Shown here one piece after another: positions 1-12,700 of a stretch of DNA of 64,000 nucleotides. The position numbers and the translations under genes are program-made. The stretch is from assembly GCA_001939145.1 (NCBI GenBank), contig LSRX01000260.1, positions 626,255-690,254 on the forward strand. The letters run 5' to 3'. The notes below the pieces were generated by a model. That model was not told the DNA's origin. It was given only the letters and a program-made list of their open reading frames with translations, and searched no databases. This DNA comes from Symbiodinium microadriaticum. Lineage: Eukaryota > Sar > Dinophyceae > Suessiales > Symbiodiniaceae. Each line of letters begins with the position of its first letter. Position 1 is the stretch's first letter.

Positions 1-179
1 TAAGACTTTCCGGGTTTAGGGCTGTTTAACGTTCAGGGCTTCGGCTTTAGGGCTTTCAGTGCTTGGGCGGCCGGGTGTAAATTTGAACGGCATTGTGCTT
101 TTCTTGCCATTTTTGTTGTTGGGGGGGGGTGGAAACAAGGTCCACTTTGAAGTTCATGTGTATTTTTTAGTGGATAAGT

Positions 180-221
180 AGGGTGGATACGTACCTTCAC
201 TTGGAATATAGCCACGGCCAT
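180..221 (-). CDS. Possible short exon (EGMAVAIFQVK) before a GTACGTA donor
   Basis: The minus strand reads GMAVAIFQVK followed by the strong donor GTACGTATCC. A similar arrangement (EIAVAQIK before GTACGTACGT) occurs at about 17.02 kb, and both are preceded by a TCATGGG-type sequence. The link to the PPR gene is unknown. Confidence 0.3.
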
Positions 222-300
222 ACCTTCACCTGTTGTGTATAACTACCCATGAGCCTTCAAGTGCGCCCTAAACCCTGAACCCTAAACCAGCTCAGAGGCT

Positions 301-348
301 GATGGCATTGGGAGTGAGCTTGGAGCGAGACAGCTGGGTGAAGAGTTC
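301..348 (-). CDS. PPR gene exon n ([16 protein letters not shown])
   Basis: The acceptor is TATCCAG|GAACTC in phase 0. The left end is uncertain: the frame reaches TGA at 292-294, so a donor must lie near 301-307 (for example GCCATCAG). The gene then continues towards and probably past the window edge. Confidence 0.75.
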
Positions 349-2531
349 CTGGATACTTTGGCAGAAGCCTTCAGCTTCCCTACACCCTAAACCCTAAACC
401 CTCAGCCCAAAAGACATCGTAAACTCTAGACTCTAAGATCTAAACAACAGTTTCAAGGATTCCGCGCGGTTTGGGCTCTTTGACATGATTGGGTTTCTAG
501 AGTTGTGTCTATAAGGACTACCATTTGGGCTACTCTGGGGCTACTATGGGAGTACCATATTTTGGGGACCGTGGGACTCAAGGGCAAGCACCTTGCATAT
601 CTCCAGGTAACCCTGAACTCCCAACAACCCTCAACCCTTAACCTGCTAAGTCGAACTACCTAACCTCAAGCCTCCCAAAACCGCGCACATCATATCGAAT
701 TCCTGGTTCCAAGAGGGATTATACATATCATCTCGAAACTTCCGAAACAGTGTTTCAGTGCGTCTGCGGGGCTGAACAGAATCAAACTTGCAGTCCCTAT
801 AAATGTTTGCAGCCCCAAACCCTATTGAGAATCACGAAGGTATCCTTTCTTTCCTGGCTTTGGAGTTCAGCGAGCCTGTTAGGTTTAGGGCTTTTTTGGG
901 TTGAAGTTTTAGGATTTTGCAGGGTTTAGGGTTTAGGTTTCAGGGTGGTTTCCAGAAACCTCTACCTTCTCGAAGCTTTTGCAGGCCCGGGTTCCAGAGC
1001 CCAGTGCCACTGCCCGCCCTTCTCGCAGGCACCCATGGCCGAAGTGTAGCTGATGGCATTCGGAGCGATCTTCGCCTAGCAAGGTTTGAAGAGAGACCCT
1101 AAACCATAAACCCCAATCTCTAGGGGGCAAAGGAATCTAATCTGCGGGTGTGAGACCCCTAAACTATTAGAAACTTATCATTGCATCGACTTCACCTCAC
1201 TGCAAATTATCGCCTTGCATCGGCAGACCAGCCATTGCTGGTACTACGACTGCTGCTTGTCTGCACTTAACACTAGTATTCTCCGTCCGGTGGCCACAGC
1301 CGTAGTAGGTCATACAAAGATGAAGGTATGCGCAAGCCTGCTCACAACTACGTCTGAGCCTTCTCTAGCAGATTCTAACCGACTCCAAACCCCGATACAA
1401 AACAACGTGCACGCGGTGTAGGGTTTAGGGTTTAGGGTTTAGGGTTTAGGGTTTAGGGTTTAGCGGGTTTGGGGGGTTTAGGGCTTAGGTGCAGAGCGGT
1501 GGAATCCCTTGAAGGCAGCCTTTGGCATTCTGTCCAGCACCGAAAGGGCTAGCTGCCACTGCCCGCCCTTGCAGCAGCTGATCAAGGCACCTTGCAGCAT
1601 GACAGGCTTCGTAAATGTCGTGCCGACGAGCAGAGACAAGTATTCTCTCATTCCTGGACACAAATATCTCTGATCGTATATTGCTTCACCGACAGGCATC
1701 TGTCTCAAAAACGTGTTTGTTCTCAAACAGCCGATACATTTAATAAGGAACATTCAGGGCATAAGCTGTCTGCAACTGGCAATAGGAGATTCAACGATCT
1801 GTCTTGGGTCATCTACATCCACGAGTATGTTTCCAGCTTTGCATTCGAGTATGTATGTATGTACGTATGTATGTATGTATGTATGTATGTATGTGTGCAT
1901 GTATGCATGTATGCATGTATATATGTATTATGTGTATGTGTATATACATATATATATATATGTGTGTGTGTACATGTTTGGATGTATAGAACCTAAACAC
2001 TGTCTTTCAACATACTGAAAGGTATGAAGAATTGTCATTCCATGAGACTTGAACTACAGAGTCGCCGAAAAACAGCAAGGCACCGGTCGCTGTGAACTTG
2101 CCATCTCATTTTGAGCAACAGGAAATGCCTGTGTCGAATGTACCACAACAATACACGGCGTACGTAGTCTTCATTTTCCGAAGTACTATTTCGTAGTTCG
2201 GTTAGCGAAGATCCTCCGAATGTAAAGCCGAGCAATGTACCACCATAACAGAAAGCAGCAAGCGCAAGAACATGACAAGACTGTTCGCGGCTTTAGCAAC
2301 ATCAACTGCTGCATGTTGTATATGCGCATGTGCATGTGTAGCAACAGTGCAGTATACGCATAAGCACAAATATGTGAATGCATACATACATACATACATA
2401 CATACATACATACATGCATACATGCATACATGCATACATGCATACATACATGCATACATGCATACATGCGTACATGCATACAGACATCATACACATATAC
2501 ATGTACGTATAGGTATGCGTATGTGCGTGTG

Positions 2532-2562
<31 letters not shown>

Positions 2563-2838
2563 GTATATATACATATACAAGTGAGTGGATATGAATGCAT
2601 ATTATATATATATATATGCATACATATATATAGAGAGAGAGACATTATGTGTATGTGTACATATATATACATGTGTGTGTGTGTATATGTGCGCTTATAT
2701 GCATATGTATATACACACATACATACATACATACCTATATATATATATATATGTACATACAACTATATATACATGTATATATATATATACACAATTATAT
2801 ATATATATATATGTATACATACACATATATAAATTCAA

Positions 2839-2871
<33 letters not shown>

Positions 2872-5800
2872 GTTTTTATGTATATACATGTACATATGCA
2901 GGTACTTATTTCGAGAGACGATACATTGTTAGCTCATGTGCCCCTGGCACTTGGTGGTATCTTGCGAAATGGACCCCTGATGTCATGAAGGTCGGCACAG
3001 GAAAGTCAAAAAGTTCCTTCCCATGAATCCGACCCGATAGTATCAAGGCACCAAGCTAAGCGGTGCACCTCCAAAAGACGAAAAAATGAGAAAGGACGGA
3101 CGGTCCTGACTGCTACACACTTTTGCACAGCTCTGGTAGACATAGGTCCATGTCATGAGTTCGATCCCCAGCTTTGAGGGCCGCAGGATCAGGACTTCAG
3201 GCTCAAAAAAGGGTCTGCAACGTTTCGGGCATCCAGGAGCTGAATTTCCAGGGCCTGGATCTAGGACATTTTCAGGTGGGTAGCTACCGAAATAGGAGCC
3301 TTAGAGAAGGTCGATACACCTTAAAGAAGCCTTATAGAAGCCCTAGATACCCTAAACTCCCCACCTGTAGTTTCCTTTAATTAGACCTGAACTAACTCTA
3401 AATCCCAAGCTCTCAATCCCAAACCCCAAACCCTAAGCTCTAAACATCTCTAAACCTTCCGCCTGGAAGCAAGACCCCCTAAACCCTAAACCCAAAACCC
3501 CTGAAACCTCTGAAACCTCTGAAACCTACACCCTACACCCTGAACCCTACACCCTAAACCCCTAAACCACAAAGAAAGCCCAGGCGCTGCAGGCGATGAC
3601 ATCCGGCGCGACTTCGCTTTGGAGCCTCGGGGGCAAGTCGCCTAAGGAACACGAGATGTTGCGTTTCGTACTTACAGTTTTCGCGCTGCGAAAGGTTTTC
3701 TTGAGAGTGCAGTGTTTTAGGGCAAGGTTTAGACTCAGACGGCTGTAGGGTTTTGGGTTTTAGGGTTTAGGGTTTAGGGAGTGTTGCGACCGAGGAGTTC
3801 CGTATGAAGATATCAAGCTCTACATAGTCAGGCATTTGCGGGGTAGAGAGTTGGAAGACACGACAAACCCGAACCTGCACACCTAAACCGATCAGGGCAA
3901 GTGCAGAATAGCAGCATCTACGGCCAACTTTCGAAATTGATGGCCCGCCACCTCTGAACCCTGCTGAAAAACCACGACCATAAGCCAGGGGCATGTCATC
4001 GAAAAGCTGCAGTGCTTGCTGCCACTGCCCACTGTGGTCACAGGAACGGATCGCCCCAGTGTACCTGCTTAGGAGTCAGAGCTTTGGAATGCAGGCGCTA
4101 GCATTCCATTCAAGCTTTCCCCGTGAGGCACCAAGAGATTCGTGCTGCGCGGCTCTAGACCCCAAATGCTCAGACGCACACCGGCACCCACACACCCACA
4201 CACGCACAATCACCAAATCCAACGCTTGCAGCAGCAGCGGTAGTGATAATGCCAAACCCAACGAAACCGGCTCACAACCATGCTTAGAATACACGAGAAA
4301 AAGAAGAACATGACGGTGCCAATGGTGATTGTCATGACGGTAACGGATGTGGTAATTGGTGATGACGATGAAGCTGACCATGATGATGGTGCTGGTAGTA
4401 CTGGATACGGCGATGGCCAGTGTTGGTGACGATTACGAGGAGGACGATTGATACTGGAAATGATCAGGAAGCTGATAATGAGTGCACTTACTAATTACGA
4501 TAATGATCACTCTGATGATAACGGTTATGCTTGTTACGGTTGCGGTAACAACACCCATCCTTTCACGAACAAGTACTGTACAGAAGCCAAGTTACCCGAC
4601 CACATCGGGGCGGATCTTTGACCTGCGGCTGAAGGTGAGGGGCGCTCGGGGTTTAGGGTTTAGGGATGAGGGTTTAGGGTTTAGGGTTTAGGGGGTGATC
4701 GAAAACTAGCACAAACATTAAAACTAAATGCAATGGTAGTGATGAAGACAGAAGCACATGAGGGATCATGATGCTTACCTTAGGGAATGAGCATTACCAG
4801 AAATCCAGGAGGTCCGTACGCAATTCAAAGACGAAGCCTATGCAGCACAATGCAAGCTGTGATACAGGATATGACCTTGAATAGAAGAACGCCCATATCT
4901 TCCCCAGGCAATTACAAACTGTAGTGCCGGAGAAGTTCGCTGATAAATGGATGGATCGATGGATGGATGGATGGATGGATGGATGGATGGATGGACGGAC
5001 GGATGGATGGATGGATGGATGGATGAACCCGCCCTAGAGAGAGCGCGGAAGCTGCGTGACAGTGGCGGCTGTGACGGTGGAGGCTTTTGGGCCTCGGCTT
5101 GGGATCTTGGCATCACGGCAACATCTCAAGAATGCCAACACTTGGGGTGCAGCTGCCCATAAATATATGTTGCTGCTATTGCGACGTCTCAGCAGTGCAA
5201 AGGGCGACAGGGAAGGGGGGTCTGCAGCGGTGTTTCCATTTTCGGTCGGGGGCAATTCGAACGAAGAGAAACCTGCAAGGGACTTTATTCCCCTCACCCA
5301 AACCCAAACCCACCGACGAATGGACAGGGCATCACGCCATGGCATCACGCCATGGGAGAGGAGAACCGCCGACGCCCGCACACGGGCAAGGTCGTTTATC
5401 AACCCAAACCCCGCACCACAGGGCGAGCAGGAGGTATCATACCAGGAAAGGAAGATTTTCAGATGCTGCACCATGCATACATGCATACAGCTTCCTCGCA
5501 CGCACACCTACACACAAGAACACACCACGCAGGCTTATCACTGTCATTATTAAGATCATTCTTCGCATTATTAGTAATTATTGTTAATACTACTAGTATT
5601 ACTAGCAATATTTATACTATTCGTATGATTCATATTCTCCCTTCATTCTCCAAGCCCTTATCGACAGATCAGGCCTGGGCATGGATCGGAACATGCCAAG
5701 GACGAGCTGCCATTGCCCACCCTTGTCCTTACTTGCAGGGTTATTTGCAGGGTTTAAGGTTTAGGGCCTGTCCTTTCTTGCAGAGGTTCCTGTGGCAAGA

Positions 5801-8800
5801 GGTCACCCCTGCTCTCGTAAAGGCGCGCTTCGAAACCAAAAGGATGACAAAGCTACAGACTCTAAGCCGGAAGCCCTCAGACCCAAAACCCTGAACCCCT
5901 GCCCAAAGCCATGAACTCCAAAGTTCACCTGGTTGCAGCTTTGGGGCCCTTTAACGTATTTCTGAATAGGCACGTCGATAGGAACCATGATGAGAATGCT
6001 TCCCAAAGCGTCACCTAGCTAGAGATATTGAGCCCAAAACCCTAGACCTAAACCCAAACCCTAAACCCTAAACCCTAACCCTAAACCCTAAGCTCCGAAG
6101 CAAGAGATATTGAAGCCCAAGTGCGCACGCACTCAAGGCCGAGTTGTAGCTGACAGCGTTCACCTTCACGGCCCTCTGCGGCATCTCCCTGAACCTCGGG
6201 CTTCCGGAGGCGGGGATTTTGGTTTAGGGTTTAGGGTTTAGGGTTTTTGGTTGAGGGTTTAGCGTTCAAGGTTTTTTGTGTTAGGGTCTGCAGACGATTT
6301 GTGCAGTGCCATAGAGACGCATCAGGAACATGCTGAATTGGAGACTTCATGAATTCTCCAAAGGATGCATGCTTGTCTTTCAAAGTTGCGAGCACGTTTC
6401 CCATCGAAGAGGACAAGTGAACCATCTGGTTCACGTGCTACAATGTCGATGGAACCTGCAACAGACTCTTCCGAAGCAGATATTCTCCACCCCGTCCGAT
6501 AGGCACAGGCACTTCCAATGCCACCATCAGCATCACCAAGGGCAGGGCCAGGGCGAGAAATACTTGTAACTTTATAATTTTCTAAAACGAGCTAATGAAA
6601 CAGAACGCACCGGGTCGATTTGGAGTCTCTTACTAGAAGGAACGCAGGTGTATACTTTAATACAAACCTAACAATCAGCTTCCAAATAAACCCGGTTTCG
6701 CACACACACACACAAACCCTGAACCCTAAATCCTAAACCCTAAACCCTAAACCCCAAACCCACACACACACACACACACCACCCTCCCGGAGCAAGGCCT
6801 CAACCCTAAACCCTACATCCCAACCCCAACCACCCATGAAGCTTAGGGCTTTAAGGCTTAGGGTTTTAAAGGGTTTAGGGTTTAGGGTCTCAATTAAGGT
6901 TTAGGGTCTAGGCTTTAGGGCTTTAAGGTTAACCTCCGGGCCGTGGAGCAGACGAAGGGCCTGCTCCCACTGCGCAGCCTTCTCGCACGCGCTGAGGATG
7001 GAGCCTGCGGTTTAGGGTTCAGGGTTTAGGGAGGATGTAGGGTTCAGGGTTTAGGGTTTAGGGTTCAGGGTTCAGGGTTCAGGGTTTAGGGTTTAGGGTT
7101 TAGGGTTTAGGGTTTAGGGTTTAGGGAGGGTGTAGGGTTCAGGGTTTAGGGTTTAGGGTTCAGGGTTCAGGGTTTGGGGTTTAGGGTTGAGGGAGGGTTC
7201 AGGGTTTAGGGTTTAGGGTTTGGGGTTTAGGGTTTAGGGTTTGGGGTTTAGGGTTCAGGGTTTAGGGTTTAGGGCCCCTTGAATGAAAGGAGAGAGCCTT
7301 TCAGAGGAGCCCTTAACGGGACCCTAGAAAGGAACTCTTCAAGGCGCCAAATAGAAGGAACCCGGAGCCCTGAAAAGGAGACCTTAAAAGGGAGCCCTTA
7401 GAAGGAACCCGAAAAGGGTCCCTTGAGGGAGTACTCTAAGGTTTTAGGGTTTAGGGGTTTAGGGTTTAGGGTTTAGGGTTCCTACAAGGGCCGCTTTAAG
7501 GATTCCTTCGAGGGGTTCCGTCGAAGGGTTCCTTGTAAAGGTTCCTATGAGGTCCTTGCAAAGCTCTGTTCACGGGGGTTTCCCTTGAGGGATTCCAACT
7601 TGGGGATATAGACCCTCTCGCTTTTCAGAGGGCCATAAGTAGGGTTAAGAAGGGTCCCCTTCAAGGAGTCCCCCTAACACTACCTAGGAATAAGGTGTTC
7701 GTTGAAGGGTTGCTCCGAAAAATCTTGCGGGGGTTTCTGTATATGGGTAGCTCTCTGAACTAGGATCCCCTTTTAGGTCCCCAATATAGTACGGCACCCT
7801 TTTTAGAAGGACCCCCAAGAGGGACCCTACTTTAGAGAACTACCCATGTGGGTCTTTGTTGATCCTGGCTTAGGGTTTAGAGTTCAGAGCTGAAGGATTT
7901 CTGACCTTGGGGGCTAAGGCTTTGGGGTTTCAAAGTGTGGGGCTTACGGTGTAACGGGGGTTTAGGGTCTCGGTTTTACGTCTGGGGTTTAAGGGTTCAG
8001 GGTTGAGGGGTCTTGGCTTTGTAAACCCTAGCGCCCTCAACCCTAAAATTCCCGAAAAGCCCTAACGCTCAACATTGACCCAAGGAGCCATAGGTGACCA
8101 CAGTGGGAGACAGCTGCGCACGTGGCATTTCGGAGAACCTCGGCACCCTACAAAGTACCTTAGCAGTTGTAATGGGGTTTTCGGGGTAGGTTGTAGTATA
8201 AGTAAGGGTACGAAGGAAGCCGAAAGAATCTTGTTGGCAATTCTTTGGGCCCCTGCCTTAGACCCTAAACCCTAGAGCCCTAGACCCCAAAACCCTAAAC
8301 CCTAAACCCTAAACCCTAAACCAACCAACCAACCTAGAGCCCTGAACCCTAAGCCAGCCCAAAGCTCTCACTGAAGGGGGCCCACCAGGGTTGAGGGTTC
8401 AAGGGGGTAGGGCTCAAGAGTTTGGGGTTTCAAGGCTTAGGGTTTTGGGGTTTTCAGGTTTAGGGTTCAAGGTTTAGGGTTGAGGGTTTAGGGTTCAGGG
8501 TTTAGGGCTCAGTAGGGTTCAGGGTGCTTGTTTTCCGTGGGGCTCCCCAGTGAGGGGTCTCGAAGTCAAGGAGCGAGGCTGGCATGCTACAGGGGCCTGC
8601 AGGGGAAAGATGAATCAGGAACAGGACTTTTAGGGTTTCAGGTTTTAGGGCTCAGGGCTTTTAGGGTTTAGGGTTTAGGGCTCAGGGCTTTTAGGGTTTA
8701 GGGTATAGTAGAGCAGAGTAGAGTCGAGTCGAGTCTAGTCCAGCAGAGTAGAGCAGAGCAGAGCAGAGCAGAGTACTTGTATCGTAGAGCATGGTATAGT

Positions 8801-9702
8801 ACCTCTCTGACTTTTATAGTAGACTACGAATATGTAGGGACTGGAGGGGTGAATTCTGAATAAGGTGCCCCAGTTTCTAAAAAAACATATCCTCCAGCCC
8901 CAATCTCCGAAAGATGAATCAAAGCGCAGGCTGAATGAACGACTTCGGTTTAGCAGAACCTGGGCTTCAAAGTCGCCAGGGAGCAAAAGGCACAAACTGT
9001 TTTTGGTTTAGTGGCTCCTTTAGGGAGCAGGTCCCAACAAAAGCGTTAAAGTGTGGCACTCTAGAACCCAGAAACCCCAATCGATCGGTTTTTAGCAGCC
9101 GAGGAGCAACTGGAGGGCAAGCTGCGTCTGCTCGGCCCGGCCGCACGCACTAATGGTAGAGTTGAAGCTGATGGCCGTGGGCTCCACCTTTTATGCAGGG
9201 ATCCTTCAGTCCAATGCCACAACCACTAAAAAAACTCGTAGCTTCTGGCAAACCACAAGGCCTTTCTTGGCTTCAAGTTTAGATAAGTTTGTGCTACACT
9301 TTCGGGCTCTTCAGCGTTTCCCGGGTTGAAGATTTTCAAGGCGCAAGCCATCCAAGGCTCTCACGGTTTCGAGTTCGATTTGCATCTCTGGAGGCTTCAG
9401 GTACCGATGTCCTCGGCGGTTTGCGGGAAGTGTTGCTCTGACGTACCCTAGGCCATGAACCCTAAACCCTAAGCCCTGATCTGTCAGCTTGGGCTTCGAG
9501 TGTACAGCCGAAATACGTCTTGACGACCCTTACGGTAGCTGAGATGCGATGGTCGTGATGCGACGATGTCGCTGGCGATGAACCCTAAACCATGACGATG
9601 ACATGACGACGATGATAATTATGATTATGATGATGATGATGATGACGACGATGGTGATGGTGACGGTGCTGGCGATGGCGATGGTCATGATGATGATGAT
9701 GG

Positions 9703-9737
<35 letters not shown>

Positions 9738-12700
9738 GTGGCGGATATGACAGCCGAAAGTAGAGGACCAGCGTTCGGACCAGTCTTCTCATTACTTTTC
9801 TTGTTCGAGCTTCTCTGAGCTACTACTGATGCTGATCTTATGACTCGTCGAACAAACCGCAGAATTTGTTTGAGAACTGAGAAACCCGTCGAGTCGTGGA
9901 AGTGCCTGGGCACGTATACCCTTACCTGGGCTGTCTTGCCCCTATTCGGGAGGATATTATCGTATAAACCCTAAACCCTAAACCCTAAACCCTGGGAAGG
10001 AACCTTAAGGCGTAACACAGGCAGTTATTTAGGCTTCCGTATTAAACACTGAGCCCCAAAGCCAACCGAAGTCCCGCCTTCCGCTGCCGCATCACCCCAA
10101 AGAGCTGCAGTGCCAGCATCCAACGCTGAGCGCGATCACAGGCGCTGATGGTGGAGTTGTAGCTCACCTGGTTCAGGGTTTAGGGTTCAGGGTTTAGGGT
10201 TTAGGGTGCTTTAGCAAGCAGAGGCCAACCCCAGACCTATCATCCTATACCCCCCCCCCCCNNNNNNNNNNNNNNNNNNNNNNNNNNNNNNNNNNNNNNN
10301 NNNNNNNNNNNNNNNNNNNNNNNNNNNNNNNNNNNNNNNNNNNNNNNNNNNNNNNNNNNNNNNNNNNNNNNNNNNNNNNNNNNNNNNNNNNNNNNNNNNN
10401 NNNNNNNNNNNNNNNNNNNNNNNNNNNNNNNNNNNNNNNNNNNNNNNNNNNNNNNNNNNNNNNNNNNNNNNNNNNNNNNNNNNNNNNNNNNNNNNNNNNN
10501 NNNNNNNNNNNNNNNNNNNNNNNNNNNNNNNNNNNNNNNNNNNNNNNNNNNNNNNNNNNNNNNNNNNNNNNNNNNNNNNNNNNNNNNNNNNNNNNNNNNN
10601 NNNNNNNNNNNNNNNNNNNNNNNNNNNNNNNNNNNNNNNNNNNNNNNNNNNNNNNNNNNNNNNNNNNNNNNNNNNNNNNNNNNNNNNNNNNNNNNNNNNN
10701 NNNNNNNNNNNNNNNNNNNNNNNNNNNNNNNNNNNNNNNNNNNNNNNNNNNNNNNNNNNNNNNNNNNNNNNNNNNNNNNNNNNNNNNNNNNNNNNNNNNN
10801 NNNNNNNNNNNNNNNNNNNNNNNNNNNNNNNNNNNNNNNNNNNNNNNNNNNNNNNNNNNNNNNNNNNNNNNNNNNNNNNNNNNNNNNNNNNNNNNNNNNN
10901 NNNNNNNNNNNNNNNNNNNNNNNNNNNNNNNNNNNNNNNNNNNNNNNNNNNNNNNNNNNNNNNNNNNNNNNNNNNNNNNNNNNNNNNNNNNNNNNNNNNN
11001 NNNNNNNNNNNNNNNNNNNNNNNNNNNNNNNNNNNNNNNNNNNNNNNNNNNNNNNNNNNNNNNNNNNNNNNNNNNNNNNNNNNNNNNNNNNNNNNNNNNN
11101 NNNNNNNNNNNNNNNNNNNNNNNNNNNNNNNNNNNNNNNNNNNNNNNNNNNNNNNNNNNNNNNNNNNNNNNNNNNNNNNNNNNNNNNNNNNNNNNNNNNN
11201 NNNNNNNNNNNNNNNNNNNNNNNNNNNNNNNNNNACTATTAATAATTTCTTCTTGTTCTTCCTCTGTGAATGTCTCAGCCATTACTTCTCTACTATGTTA
11301 AGGCTTTTTGTCTCTAAGCGTTTTTCGTATAATACAAAATTAGTTTAACACAAAATTTTATAGAATTTTACTAAAATTAGTTAGTAAAATGCAAGTGTTT
11401 GTTTAAGGTTATCTTCTACCAATCCTCGTATATGTCAGCAGTCTCACCCACAACTTCATCTAATTTATCGTATAAAATGCTTACTTAGGGTAAGGTTTCT
11501 GTATTTTGGGGTTCTGGTTTTATGGGTTTTGGGTATTGTGCGTTGTGAGGTCGGGGGTCGCTTCATCAGAGGCCTCGCGATGCTCTCGCGTCAGGGGTGC
11601 TCTTCGGATTTTTTTGGAAGGTTTGGGATGAGGTTGGGGGTATGGGGGGTTGCTTTAATTTGGGTTGTGCTTTGTGTATTGGCGGTTTTTGAGGTTGATT
11701 TTAGGGGGCAGGTTGAGAAATGAGGTGAAAGCGTAGGGGGGCGTATAGGATGTGAGGTGTGGGGGAAGGAGGTTGCTTTGATTTTGTTTTGTGTTTTGGT
11801 GGTTTTGTTGAGTTGGGAGGTGCTTTGTGTTTTGGTGTTTTGAAGGGTTGAGGTGTGGGGGAAGGAGGTTGTTTTGATTGTTTGTGTATTGGGATTTGGT
11901 GTTGTGTTGGTAGGTGCTTTGTGTTTTAGGTTGTGCTATTTGTTTTGTTGTGAATTGAGGAGTGCTTTGTGTTTTGGTGTTTGAAGGGTTGAGGTGGGAA
12001 GCGGGTTGAGAAATGGTGTGAAAGTGTAGGGGTATAGGATGTGAGGTCTGGGGTTGGCCTCTGCTTGCTGCTTTACAGTATTTTTCTGGTTATTGGCATG
12101 GGCCTTCCTGCGGCTCTTCTCGGCATTCTCTGCAGTACTTATTTTCCGACTGTCCTCACTATGCTGCTCTCCGTACTCGCAGTTGATTTAATTCGCTTTG
12201 CTGGGTCCTCGCTACTACCATGGTCCTTGCTGCGAACTTGCTCACTCTCTTGCGAGTACCTCCTATTTCGGCTTAAACCCTAAACCCTAAACCCTAAACC
12301 CCTAAACCCTTAACCGTTACCTCCCATTTCGGCTTTCTATGCCTTGCTGAATAACAGCGATGGATGTCTTTCGCTCCAGAGGCTAAACCACCCCACAACC
12401 AAGCAGGGACCTTGTAATATCGGGGCCTTAAGAATTAGAATAGGGTTTTGGTGTATATTATACCATAATCATAATGAGGAACCCCCAAAATAATCTTGGT
12501 AATTAAGCCCTACCCACGACACCAGACCGTCGAAACGTGAGGGTCCTGATCGTAAGAACACCCGCAGAAAGACTAAACATGCTGGGAAAATGCACTTCTC
12601 CGATATGTTTAGGGGAAATCCGGCTTTTTCCCCACGATGTTGAGTGCTAATCACAAGACCCCCTACATATTTGGGCTCGCACGACCTAGGTAAACCCTAA

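Noticed and set aside
2186-2932. Open frames of 60-190 codons over the 2 kb microsatellite block
   Set aside because: All are periodic Met/Tyr/Cys/His/Ile products of ATGT/CATA/TA repeats on both strands.
3140-3170. T-loop-like GAGTTCGATCCCC suggesting a tRNA
   Set aside because: The stem bases on either side of TTCGATC do not pair, and no D- or anticodon arm fits upstream.
7010-7275. CRISPR-like regular array
   Set aside because: The units are contiguous telomere-type heptamers without spacers.
10245-11282. Long open frame across the N run
   Set aside because: It consists of unknown bases except for 16 residues at one end and three at the other; only the 16-residue start is reported.
12041-12283. 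80-codon hydrophobic frame (possible small membrane protein)
   Set aside because: It begins in GT-rich repeat and ends in CCCTAAA repeat; the hydrophobicity follows from T-rich codons and no splice or homology signal supports it.
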